From contig NZ_CAXUQL020000001.1 in NCBI RefSeq assembly GCF_964253035.1, positions 5,332,001 to 5,396,000 on the forward strand: a stretch of 64,000 nucleotides of DNA, written 5' to 3'. Shown here piece by piece: positions 55,914 to 63,725 of this stretch. The translations under genes were made by a program, and so were the position numbers. The DNA is from Pseudorhodoferax sp032153935 (lineage in GTDB: Bacteria; Pseudomonadota; Gammaproteobacteria; Burkholderiales; Burkholderiaceae_C). The notes under the pieces were generated by a model. The model was not told where the DNA came from, did not search any database, and worked only from the letters and a program-made list of their open reading frames with translations. The stretch's first letter is position 1. Every line of letters begins with the position of its first letter.

Positions 55914-56204
55914 ATGAAGAAGATCAGCATCCAGTGGTTCACGGCCTACGTCGATGAAGACGGCTGGGACATCTGCGATTGCGCTGCCTGCGAGGGCTTC
56001 CACCAGCCTGCCACTGCCACGCCTTCGTTCGGGTTCTGGGAGATCAGCGTGTCCGACTGGCGGTTCCCAAAGGGTCGCGTGATCGGCCAGCGCCTCACAT
56101 TGGATGAGGCCATGATCTTCGGGCAGCAGTACCTCGACGGCCCGGTAAAAGCCGACAGGAACGCGGGCACATGGGGCTCGCAGCTCCCAGCATCCGCGAC
56201 CTAA
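55914..56204 (+). CDS. Unrecognised 96-residue protein
   Basis: Starts at the ATG at 55914, soon after the terminator, so it has its own promoter. Contains ISIQWFTAYVDEDGWDICDC and ACEGFHQP, with three Cys and a His that could bind metal, then FWEISVSDWRFPKGRVIGQR. I do not recognise it. Upstream 55812-55913 has no gene. Confidence 0.65.
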   Translation: MKKISIQWFTAYVDEDGWDICDCAACEGFHQPATATPSFGFWEISVSDWRFPKGRVIGQRLTLDEAMIFGQQYLDGPVKADRNAGTWGSQLPASAT

Positions 56205-56233
56205 TCACTTCCAGCATCAACCCTGGAGTGACC

Positions 56234-56707
56234 ATGAACGCCCAACAGCTCGCCGCCGCGCCCTTCTCTGAACTGCTGGCCCTGCACAACGCCATCGCCG
56301 ACAAGGCTGCAGGGCCGAAGACTTTCAGCAGTCGTCCTCGGCTGCTCGACCGAATTCGCAAGGTCGCGGCAGCCAAGAACATCAACCTCGCCAAATTCAG
56401 GCAGGAACCAACGGCCGAGGTGGCCGAGGCGCAGGTGCAACCTAGTGCCGAAGCTGTCGAATCGGTCGCGGCTCCGACAGAACCCGAGAAGAAGCCCAAC
56501 GGCATGGGGGTCGGCAAGCTCGCAAGGGAGTACCTGATGCTGCCCAGCGGGTGGCCGCACCAGACCATTGCGGACCAGATCAACACGCAGATTCCAGGGG
56601 CGAAGGCGTCGGCGGCATCTGTGCGCTGGTACGCCAACAAGATGCGCAAAGAAGGGATCGCTGTTCCGCCACGTCGCAGGCCTGCTGTCGAAGCCGAACC
56701 CTGCTGA
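56234..56707 (+). CDS. Unrecognised 157-residue protein
   Basis: Starts at the ATG at 56234, 30 bp after the previous stop. N-terminal part NAQQLAAAPFSELLALHNAI resembles short ICE- and plasmid-borne proteins. C-terminal part (about 110-150) has MGVGKLAREYLMLPSGWPHQ and SAASVRWYANKMRKEGIAV, a possible HTH (TIADQINTQIPGAKASAASV). A DNA-binding regulator is plausible. Followed by a terminator. Confidence 0.65.
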   Translation: MNAQQLAAAPFSELLALHNAIADKAAGPKTFSSRPRLLDRIRKVAAAKNINLAKFRQEPTAEVAEAQVQPSAEAVESVAAPTEPEKKPNGMGVGKLAREYLMLPSGWPHQTIADQINTQIPGAKASAASVRWYANKMRKEGIAVPPRRRPAVEAEPC

Positions 56708-56725
56708 GCCCTTGCCGCCAACAAC

Positions 56726-56756
56726 GAAGCCGCCCATCGAGGCGGCTTCTTCATTT
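56726..56756 (+). terminator. Rho-independent terminator after the 157-residue gene
   Basis: GAAGCCGCC (56726-56734) pairs with GGCGGCTTC (56741-56749), loop of six, followed by TTCATTT. Confidence 0.8.
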
Positions 56757-57181
56757 CCAGGGCCGACTGACCAGATGGCTCCACGTCGCGCCCGAACTCA
56801 TCGGAAGGGGCAAGCCAGGGCCTCGGTCCTCGGATGCGACGTGGACCATTCTGGTGGACCTGGGGCATGTCGAGGAAGGGAAGCAGTGAGGGCCGTGGCC
56901 GCCTCTCGTGCTTCGATCGTGCAAAAAGAAAGGGCCACCACGGCGGCGCCCCTTCCGATTCATCGGCTTGTGCGGACCGACGCGCTGACACAGGATCAGG
57001 CGGCACTCAGATCGTGCCACGAGACCTGCGTCAACAAACGATTGGAGCTGATGCATTCCGCCCACAGGTCGACGCAAACGTTTATGTTTTTCTGTAGACG
57101 GCGCGCCCAAAATTCTCTCCATCGCGATGTGCTGAGGGACGCCTCAGCAGCAACCCGTTTCGCAACTTTGGAGAGTTTCAA
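56757..57181. other. 425-bp region without a supported gene
   Basis: Several short frames are open but none has a ribosome site, family match or codon bias. The last third (57060-57180) is lower in GC and probably carries the promoter of the next gene, which has GGAG near 57172. Confidence 0.5.
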
Positions 57182-57739
57182 ATGATCGCCATTCCCGCAA
57201 ACCACACGACCAGCATCAACATCGCAAAGCTGGTTTATGACAACACCATCAGCGCCCACCAGCACCATATCGAGATGCTCGGTCTTGAACTGGAACATGC
57301 CTCCGGGGTCCGTGCGCTCGCCGCCGACTTCTTGATCCGCAAGTATGGCGAAGACCACTTCGATGAAGACAGGCTGTTCAGCTATTGCGACGCTCTCGTT
57401 GGCAATGATCGCCTGTTCGAATCTCATGATGACGAAGCCAATCGGATTCCGACCGACTTCGTCCTCGATGTAGGCTGCCCGTTCGGTTCACTTGGCTCGT
57501 ATCTCGCACTTCGCGAGCTGCTGGGTGACAACTGGCTCCTTCTCGCAACCATCGAATACGCAGCTAGGTGGGGCAGCGCCGACCTCCGCAGCGATCCTGC
57601 GGAAAAGGCTGCGCTGCTGGTGGAACGCGCCCGCGCTGCATTTCAGCAAGCCCGCCACGCAAAGTTTGAGCGTTGGCATGACCTCGGTCGCTTCACTGGA
57701 TTCGATGAGGAGATGGCGGGCGTGGATGTCAACGCATAA
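57182..57739 (+). CDS. Unrecognised 185-residue element protein
   Basis: A soluble protein with ATG at 57182 and GGAG about 7 bases upstream. Segments: HTTSINIAKLVYDNTISAHQ, HHIEMLGLELEHASGVRALA and a helical end AALLVERARAAFQQARHAKF. No signal peptide. No catalytic pattern I can trust. It is the last rightward gene before the integrase and converges with it. Confidence 0.65.
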   Translation: MIAIPANHTTSINIAKLVYDNTISAHQHHIEMLGLELEHASGVRALAADFLIRKYGEDHFDEDRLFSYCDALVGNDRLFESHDDEANRIPTDFVLDVGCPFGSLGSYLALRELLGDNWLLLATIEYAARWGSADLRSDPAEKAALLVERARAAFQQARHAKFERWHDLGRFTGFDEEMAGVDVNA

Positions 57740-57760
57740 GACCGCGTAACTCCTGGTGGC

Positions 57761-57786
57761 AAGGGCAGCTCACGTGGGTTGCCCTT
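57761..57786. terminator. Hairpin between the convergent 185-residue gene and integrase
   Basis: AAGGGCA (57761-57767) pairs with TGCCCTT (57780-57786), loop 12. It covers the integrase stop codon. No strong T-run on either strand, so terminator activity is uncertain. Confidence 0.4.
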
Positions 57787-59011
57787 CCATTTCCTCTTCG
57801 GTTTGTTTAACCTGCGGCGCAACTTCTTCCTGCCTCATGCGGGGAGGCCATTCGCCTTCGGTCCATTCGAGACCCAGCACGTCGAGGATGTAGCCGCTGG
57901 CCTTCACCTGGTATTGCATCAGGTGCTCGGGTCCAACATGGATGTAGCCCATCGTGACGTTGGACGCCGCATGGTTCAGCAGGTACTTGAGTTCCAGCAA
58001 CGGCACGCCTGCCTGCACCGCCAACGTGGCGTAGGAATGGCGCAGTGCATGCCCCGTGAGCCCGCCGAGTTCGGCCTGCGCCACCTCGACAACATGCCCG
58101 CTCTTGCTCTCCGCAGGGAACACCCACAGGGCCTTGCGATCCAGCAGCGGCGAGTGCTTTGCACGATGGGCCAGCAAGTCGTGCAGAGGTCCCGACAGAG
58201 GCAGGTCGAATGCCCGCGCACTGCCGCCCTTGGGCTTCGGCACATGCAGGATCTTCTTGTCCAAGTGCATGTCCGCGATCTTGGCCTCGCAGCTCGACGT
58301 GCGCCGCATGCCCGTGAGCAGCATGAACAGGTGCAGGTCGCGACGAACAGGGTGCAAGTCCAGCACTGCCCTGCCCCACGCCTTCAACCGCTCTGCCGCC
58401 ACATCGACCTTGCGCCGCTTGAGCCCGTGGAAGTCCACGTTGGTGGCCGGATTGGGCGGGAGGTCGGGATGCTCGCGCAGGCCTCGGTTGTAGATGGCGC
58501 GCACCACGCGGAACGTGATGTCGGCGCAGGTGGCGCCGTTCTTCGTGGTGATCTTGCGATGGCGCTCACGAACGGCAGACCGATCCGCACCCAGTTCAGA
58601 CAGAGGCTTGTCGAGCCAGTCGGGGACGTACTGGTCGAGGTGGTAGCGGTAGGTCTCCTCCGTTCGCGTGGTGACCGACAAGGCACCAAGGTGAAGCTCC
58701 AGCGCTTCGCGCAGCGTGATGCCTCGCGCCCGCTTCTTGCGCCGCTCCTCGTTGGGATTCGTGCCTGCGCGCATGGTTACGAGGGTCTTGCGTGCGAGGT
58801 CTCGCGCCTGCTTCACGTCCAATGCAGGATGGTCGCCCAACTTCGAGCGCACCTGCTTGCCGTTCACAGAGGACTGGACGTAGAACCCGCGCTTGGTCGG
58901 CGTCACGACGAGGTAGAAGCCCCGCAGCTCGGGATCGGCATATAGTTCTGACTTCCCTCGTTCGGGTGCTGGCGCTCGTTCGACAAGCGCCTGGGTGATC
59001 TTGGCTTTCAA
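57770..59011 (-). CDS. Tyrosine recombinase (integrase) of the element
   Basis: A 413-residue P4/CP4-57-type phage integrase. The N-terminal DUF4102-like domain has YADPELRGFYLVVTPTKRGF; the core-binding SAM-like domain follows (about 100-190). Catalytic residues: R236 (LTGMRR), K261 (PKPKGG), H321 and R324 (HALRHSY), H347 (LLNHAA) and nucleophile Y356 (TMGYIHV). Start is most likely a TTG at 59011, because AAGGAG lies 8 bases upstream and the family begins near KAKITQALVERAP; a GTG at 59080 would give 436 residues. It is 172 bp from attR, the usual place. It should catalyse integration at tRNA-Arg(UCU). Confidence 0.93.
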   Translation of the reverse strand: MKAKITQALVERAPAPERGKSELYADPELRGFYLVVTPTKRGFYVQSSVNGKQVRSKLGDHPALDVKQARDLARKTLVTMRAGTNPNEERRKKRARGITLREALELHLGALSVTTRTEETYRYHLDQYVPDWLDKPLSELGADRSAVRERHRKITTKNGATCADITFRVVRAIYNRGLREHPDLPPNPATNVDFHGLKRRKVDVAAERLKAWGRAVLDLHPVRRDLHLFMLLTGMRRTSSCEAKIADMHLDKKILHVPKPKGGSARAFDLPLSGPLHDLLAHRAKHSPLLDRKALWVFPAESKSGHVVEVAQAELGGLTGHALRHSYATLAVQAGVPLLELKYLLNHAASNVTMGYIHVGPEHLMQYQVKASGYILDVLGLEWTEGEWPPRMRQEEVAPQVKQTEEEMEGQPT

Positions 59012-59183
59012 CTGTTGGGCTCCTTGTTGCGGGGCCACAGCGCAGACACGTTTCCTCGCCAAAGCCTGGCACGTGTCCACAAATCAGTTTCAGCCCCGAT
59101 GCCCCATTAAGTCGCGTTGTTTCAACGTTGTCAGCGCCCTGGACCACCTGATTTCACAGCGTCACAAAGCAAGCGTGTCCGGA

Positions 59184-59228
59184 CTTCTAAGCTGTGGGTC
59201 ACAGGTTCGATTCCTGTCGGGCAGGCCA
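59184..59228 (+). repeat. attR: 45-bp copy of the tRNA-Arg 3' half
   Basis: Exact copy of 45757-45801 from the anticodon loop through CCA. It lacks the 5' half of the tRNA, so it is not a functional tRNA gene. It marks the right border of the element. Confidence 0.93.
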
Positions 59229-59265
59229 CAAATAGCCATCCACATCATGCGCTGCGACGCTCCCC

Positions 59266-59347
59266 GCGAAGCGTCGTGCGAACGCCGGGCACAGCCCGAA
59301 CACGAATTCAACACAGACGTGACGGACCCTTGAATTTCGAGGGCGGC
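59266..59347 (+). repeat. Imperfect 82-bp repeat just outside attR
   Basis: Matches 45841-45922 closely, identical over 59292-59325. It is chromosomal by position, while the partner lies inside the element next to attL. Confidence 0.85.
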
Positions 59348-59687
59348 AAGGTCACCCTTCATCGTGGATGACGTGGCCTGGCGCTTCAGGCGGACCTCGT
59401 TGCCGGCCTTGGGCAGGTGCCCCTCGCGGCTGCGCTTGCCGGTGCCGGTATGCATGTGCACAAGCGGGCGTTGTTCGGCAAGGGCACACCGGCGTGCGGA
59501 GCATGGGTGCGCAGCTGTGTGTGCGGGCGATGCCAGCGGCGCTGCGGCAAGCTCCACGGCAGCCTAGCGCAAGGGAGGGTGGACCCGCGACGCGATTTCG
59601 TGTATCAATCGCACGCGCAACTTGCACGCGTGCTGATTCTCTTCAGCAGACCGCTCCGGTCTGCGCCAGGCAGCCGATGTTGTGAAC
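59348..59687. other. 340-bp region between attR flank and the EAL gene
   Basis: Several overlapping short frames are open on both strands but none has a family match or a ribosome site. GC is high. It may hold the promoter for the signalling cluster near 59600-59680. A decayed gene fragment cannot be excluded. Confidence 0.45.
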
Positions 59688-62657
59688 ATGAACTTGCCGA
59701 CCTCATCGATGGCAGACGATCCGGCGTGGCGCGCAGCCAATGGCCCGCGTGACGCATTGCCGGACCACATCTACCGCCATCTCGTTGAGCAGGCACAGGT
59801 CGCCTTGTTCATCGCGCAGGGGAATCGCTTCCTCTTCGTCAACCCGCAGTTGGCGGCATTGTTCGGCTTTTCCCGCGAGGAAATGCTGGACGGCATGGAT
59901 CCATTGAATCTGTGCGCGCCCGAGCATCGGCACCGCGTGCGCACGCAGATCGGGCAACGCGTCGAGGGTGTGCGCGGCCACGCCTACGAGATCGAAGGCC
60001 TGCGCAAGGACGGCAGTCGCGTCAGTGTCCAGGTCTGGGGTGTGCGGACCACGCTGCTGGGACGGACCGTGGATCTCGTCACCATGCACGACGTGGGCAA
60101 CGTCAAGCAAAGCGCGGTGCTGGCCGAGCGCCGTGCGCAGCTGATGAGCAACGCCGAAGAGCTGGCACGCATCGGCTCCGCCGAAGCCGATCTCCTGACC
60201 GGCACCATGACCCTGTCCGCCGGCATGTGCAGCATCTTCGGGGAGCCGCCCTCCGACCTCGCGGTCCCCAGGGAATGGTTCTATTCCCGGCTGCCGACCA
60301 CGGAGCGGCACTACATCGAGGCCCTCTGCGACGAGGTGGCGCCAGGGGAGACGTTCGAGTTCCAGCACCGCATCCGGCACGCGGACGGTGGCCTGCGAAC
60401 CGTGCTGCACCGCCGGCTCGTCGAGGCCGACGAGCAGGGGCGGGCCATTCGCTCGGTGATGCTGCTGCAGGACGTGTCCGACCAGAAAGCCGCGGAGCAG
60501 CGCCTCGACCGCCTGGCCAATACCGACCAGATCACGGGCCTGCCCAACCGCCACGCGTTGATGGACCGGCTCGAGAGCCTCGTGCGCCACGGCGGCCGGG
60601 AACAGCAGGACATCGCGCTGCTCGGACTGCGCATCGACCAGCTGGAACTGGTCACGGAGTCGCTGGGCTATGCCGGAAGCGACATGCTGCTGGCAGCCGT
60701 GGCCGCGCGCGTACAGGAGGCGGTGACACCACCGCAGTTGCTGGCCCACCTGGGCAGCGGCGAGTATGCCGTGCTCGCCCACAACGAGGATGCCGCGACG
60801 GCACAGACGGCGGCGGAATTGGGCCATCGCATTCTGGAGCGGCTGGCAGCGCCGTTGAGCATCGGCGACACCGAGGTGAAGGTCACGGGCGCGATCGGCA
60901 TCGCGCTCTGTGCCGCAGAGGGCCAGGCGCCCGACAAGCTGCTGCACCAGGCCCAGGCGGCCGCCTACCACGCCCGCGAGCGCGGCGCCAACCAGGTGTG
61001 CCACTACAGCGCCGACATGCATGCCAAGGCGGCATCGCGCCTGGCCATGGAAGCCGCGCTGCGGCGTGCGCTGGAGCACGACGAGTTCCACCTCGTCTAC
61101 CAGCCCAAGCTCGATCTGGGTTCGGGCGACGTCATCGGGGTGGAGGCCCTGCTGCGCTGGAACGCCCCGGAGGTGACGGCGGCTTCGCGCGTCGAATTCA
61201 TCCGCGTCGCCGAAGAGACGGGATTGATTCTGCCGATCGGTGAGTGGGTGCTGCGCCGTGCGTGTGCGCAAGCTGCGGCATGGAAGCGCCAGGGCCTGGC
61301 GCTGCGGGTGGCGGTGAATCTGTCGCCGCTGCAGGTCCAGCAGCCGGACATCGTGCGGCGTGTACAGGCCATCCTGCGCGAGGCGGCACTGGAACCTGCG
61401 CTGCTGGGGCTGGAGATCACCGAGCACGCCCTGAACGAGGAGAGTGCGCACCTCGCCCGCGCGCTTGGCGAACTCAAGTCGCTGGGCATCGAGATCGCGC
61501 TGGACGACTTCGGAACGGGCCGCTCCAATCTGAGCTACCTGCGCACGCTGCCGATCGATGTGATCAAGATCGATCGCTCCTTCGTGCACGACGTCACGGC
61601 TGCGCCACAGGATGTCTCGATCACGCGCGCCATCATCACCATGGCGCACAGCCTGCAGCGCAGGGTGCTGGCCGAAGGGGTGGAAAGCGAGGGGCAGCTC
61701 GCCCTGCTGGTCGCCAACCACTGCGACCAGATGCAGGGCCGCTACCTGAGTCCGCCGGTCGCCGCTGACGAGGTCGCGCCCTTCGCACAGCGCGGCGGCC
61801 ATCTTCCAGCGCATCTGCTGCAGCGCCACCAGCGCCAGCGGACCTTGCTGCTCGTGGACGACGAGGACAACATCCTGTCAGCGCTGCGGCGGCTGCTGCG
61901 GCGCGACGGCTACCGCGTCGTCACGGCATCCAGCGGCGAGCAGGGTCTGCAGGCGCTTGCGGAGCATCCGGTCGACGTCATCGTGACCGACCAGCGCATG
62001 CCGGGCATGACCGGCGTGGAGTTCCTGCGGCGCGCCAAGGAGCTCTACCCGGACACCATCCGCATGGTGTTGTCCGGCTACACCGAGCTGCAGTCCATCA
62101 CCGACGCCGTGAACGAGGGCGCCATCTACAAGTTCCTGACCAAACCCTGGGATGACGAACGGCTGCGGGGACACATCGCCGAGGCCTTTGCGCTGCAGGA
62201 GATGGCCGAGGAGAACAAGCGCCTGGGCAGCGCCGTCATCGTTGCCAACCAGGAGCTCAGCCAGGTCAATGCCCAGCTGCAGAAGCTGCTGGCCAGCCAG
62301 CAGGCCCAGATCAGCCGCGAGGAAACCCATCTCGTCGTCGCGCGCGAGCTGCTCGAGAACGTGCCGGCCGCCGTGATCGGCTTCGACCTCGACGGCATGG
62401 TCGCCTTCATGAACGCCGAGGCGCAGGCACTGTTCCCGCCCGGAGGCAACCTGCTCGGGTGCGATGCGCAGGATGCCCTCGATCCGGACCTGTTGCGGGT
62501 GTGGCGGGCCTGCGATGGCCTGCAGCGGGCGGTGCAGGTGGGCGGGCGGATGTTCCACGCGGTCTGCCGCGCGATGGACAGCACGACGCAGGCCCAGGGC
62601 AGGCTGATGCTGCTCACGCCTGCCTTCGCGGCCGAACAGGAGGAGCTGGCGCCATGA
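59688..62657 (+). CDS. Multi-domain c-di-GMP phosphodiesterase: PAS-PAS-GGDEF(degenerate)-EAL-REC-PAS
   Basis: A 989-residue soluble protein. PAS (about 28-145), PAS/PAC (about 155-275), GGDEF-like (about 278-440) with SGEYA in place of GGDEF so no cyclase activity expected, EAL (about 450-695) and receiver (about 720-835), then a helical linker and C-terminal PAS (about 885-985). The EAL catalytic set is complete: EALLRW, NLSPLQ, EITEHA, LDDFGTG, IKIDRSF, AEGVESE and QGRYLS, so c-di-GMP breakdown is likely. The receiver phosphoacceptor is in VTDQRMPGMTG, with VLSGYT and FLTKPWDD. Start ATG at 59688; a GTG at 59682 is possible. First gene of a coupled signalling cluster. Confidence 0.92.
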   Translation: MNLPTSSMADDPAWRAANGPRDALPDHIYRHLVEQAQVALFIAQGNRFLFVNPQLAALFGFSREEMLDGMDPLNLCAPEHRHRVRTQIGQRVEGVRGHAYEIEGLRKDGSRVSVQVWGVRTTLLGRTVDLVTMHDVGNVKQSAVLAERRAQLMSNAEELARIGSAEADLLTGTMTLSAGMCSIFGEPPSDLAVPREWFYSRLPTTERHYIEALCDEVAPGETFEFQHRIRHADGGLRTVLHRRLVEADEQGRAIRSVMLLQDVSDQKAAEQRLDRLANTDQITGLPNRHALMDRLESLVRHGGREQQDIALLGLRIDQLELVTESLGYAGSDMLLAAVAARVQEAVTPPQLLAHLGSGEYAVLAHNEDAATAQTAAELGHRILERLAAPLSIGDTEVKVTGAIGIALCAAEGQAPDKLLHQAQAAAYHARERGANQVCHYSADMHAKAASRLAMEAALRRALEHDEFHLVYQPKLDLGSGDVIGVEALLRWNAPEVTAASRVEFIRVAEETGLILPIGEWVLRRACAQAAAWKRQGLALRVAVNLSPLQVQQPDIVRRVQAILREAALEPALLGLEITEHALNEESAHLARALGELKSLGIEIALDDFGTGRSNLSYLRTLPIDVIKIDRSFVHDVTAAPQDVSITRAIITMAHSLQRRVLAEGVESEGQLALLVANHCDQMQGRYLSPPVAADEVAPFAQRGGHLPAHLLQRHQRQRTLLLVDDEDNILSALRRLLRRDGYRVVTASSGEQGLQALAEHPVDVIVTDQRMPGMTGVEFLRRAKELYPDTIRMVLSGYTELQSITDAVNEGAIYKFLTKPWDDERLRGHIAEAFALQEMAEENKRLGSAVIVANQELSQVNAQLQKLLASQQAQISREETHLVVARELLENVPAAVIGFDLDGMVAFMNAEAQALFPPGGNLLGCDAQDALDPDLLRVWRACDGLQRAVQVGGRMFHAVCRAMDSTTQAQGRLMLLTPAFAAEQEELAP

Positions 62658-62821
62658 AAGAAACCGAGGGAACCGCCCCAGCAGGCGGGATGCGCACCGA
62701 TGCCGCGCGCGATGCGCTGCTCGCGCGCATCCGGCATCTGTTCCGCCACGCCGAGCGTGCGCAGCAGACCAACCCCCTGCAACCCTTGGTGGCACGCCAC
62801 CAGCTCGGCAAGAGCCCATGA
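62654..62821 (+). CDS. Small 55-residue protein in the signalling cluster
   Basis: ATG at 62654 overlaps the EAL gene stop (ATGA), and its own stop overlaps the next ATG (62818). Sequence ends AERAQQTNPLQPLVARHQLG, with a helical MRTDAARDALLARIRHLFRH. No family recognised. Tight coupling on both sides argues that it is translated; it could be an adaptor for the EAL/HDOD proteins. Confidence 0.6.
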   Translation: MKETEGTAPAGGMRTDAARDALLARIRHLFRHAERAQQTNPLQPLVARHQLGKSP

Positions 62822-62877
62822 GTACCGCCGGGCCGCCCCAAGGTGCTCAGCACCGCAGCGCGCAGGTACACCAGTGA
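62818..62877 (+). CDS. Possible 19-codon coupling ORF made of the hairpin repeat
   Basis: ATG shares the previous TGA and its stop overlaps the GTG of the HDOD gene, giving a reading frame (STAGPPQGAQHRSAQVHQ) with no gap on either side. It may only pass ribosomes to the next gene. It is nearly all repeat sequence. Confidence 0.3.
   Translation: MSTAGPPQGAQHRSAQVHQ
62819..62865 (+). repeat. 47-bp hairpin repeat (copy 2)
   Basis: Differs from 24570-24616 at two positions. TGAGTACC pairs with GGTGCTCA with one G-U wobble, so the hairpin is kept. It starts on the stop codon of the upstream gene, as copy 1 does. Confidence 0.85.
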
Positions 62878-63716
62878 GCGCCGACCCTGTCCACGACTTC
62901 CTCGGCGGACTGCGCGAACTCCCGGTGCTGCCCGCGGTCGTGCTGGAGCTGATCGACTCGCTGGCGCAGGCCCAGGTCACGATGGGCGAGCTGGCGCAGA
63001 AGATCGCGCACGACCAGGCGCTGGCCGCCAAGACGCTGCGTCTGGCCAACTCGACCTTCTACGGCATGCCGCGCCAGGTCAGCGCGATCTCGGAGGCGGC
63101 CACGATCCTGGGCCTGCGCACCTTGCGCAGTGTCGCAACCGCGGCCGGCCTGGTCGGTGGCCTGACACCTGGGGCCTGCGCAGGCTTCGATTTCCAGTCG
63201 TTCTGGCGCCACGGCATCGCCACCGCGCTGTGCGCACGGCTGATCGCGCGCGCACGCGCGATGGACGAGGAAGCCGCCTTCACGCTGGGGCTGCTGCACG
63301 ACATCGGGCGCCTGGCTCTGGTCACGCGCTATCCGCAGGCCTATGCCCAGGTGCTCGCGCGCCAGCACGCCACGGACGAAGCCACCTTGGACGCCGAACG
63401 CGGCGTGCTCGGCCTGGACCACGCGGCCGCCGGGGCGGTGATGGCGCGCCACTGGCGCTTCGCACCCGAGGTCGCCCAAGCCATCGCACTGCACCACGAC
63501 CCGCCCCTGGACGGCCAGCCCGGCCTTATCGACGTCGTCCACGTGGCCGACTGCATGGCACACGCACTCGATCTCGCGCAGTTGGAGCACGATGCGGTGC
63601 CGTCCCTGTCACTGGCCGCCTGGCACCGCCTGGCGCTGCAGCAGACCGAGTGCCTGGACCTGTTCGGCGAGGTCGAACGCCAACACGAAGCGGTGTGCCA
63701 GGCACTGCTCACCTAG
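62874..63716 (+). CDS. HDOD-domain signalling protein
   Basis: A 280-residue HDOD protein. The HD-related output domain runs about 8-215: LPVLPAVVLELIDSLAQAQV, LRLANSTFYGMPRQVSAISE, TLGLLHDIGRLALVTRYP and GLDHAAAGAVMARHWRFAPE. The HD pair is in LLHDIGR; HDOD proteins usually lack hydrolase activity and act in signalling. GTG start at 62874 overlaps the 19-codon frame. It is between an EAL protein and a histidine kinase, fitting regulation of motility or surface growth. Confidence 0.9.
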   Translation: MSADPVHDFLGGLRELPVLPAVVLELIDSLAQAQVTMGELAQKIAHDQALAAKTLRLANSTFYGMPRQVSAISEAATILGLRTLRSVATAAGLVGGLTPGACAGFDFQSFWRHGIATALCARLIARARAMDEEAAFTLGLLHDIGRLALVTRYPQAYAQVLARQHATDEATLDAERGVLGLDHAAAGAVMARHWRFAPEVAQAIALHHDPPLDGQPGLIDVVHVADCMAHALDLAQLEHDAVPSLSLAAWHRLALQQTECLDLFGEVERQHEAVCQALLT

Positions 63717-63725
63717 GAGTCGCCC

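Larger units (their letters stand above)
45802..59228. mobile_element. 13.4-kb integrative element at tRNA-Arg, phage-satellite-like
   Basis: Bounded by the 45-bp att repeats, with a tyrosine recombinase at the right end. Cargo from left: AIPR defence gene, HTH-like gene, XRE regulator, exported protein, AlpA-like gene, primase-helicase, candidate origin, small-terminase-like gene broken by IS3, eight or so small unknown genes, integrase. No relaxase, capsid, tail, portal or large terminase was seen. Lower-GC segments (about 45960-48030) show foreign origin. Alternatives are an integrative mobilizable element or a decayed prophage. Confidence 0.9.

Noticed and set aside
56834..57097. 87-codon frame in the element's gap
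   Set aside because: Atypical composition, no ribosome site and no recognisable motif.
59184..59228. Second tRNA-Arg gene
   Set aside because: Only the 3' half is present; upstream bases cannot form the D-arm or acceptor stem, so it is an att remnant.
59364..59567. Short overlapping frames between attR and the EAL gene
   Set aside because: No ribosome site, no family match and similar openness in all frames.
60700..60780. Active diguanylate cyclase in the large signalling protein
   Set aside because: The signature reads SGEYA, which lacks the acidic catalytic residues of GGDEF.
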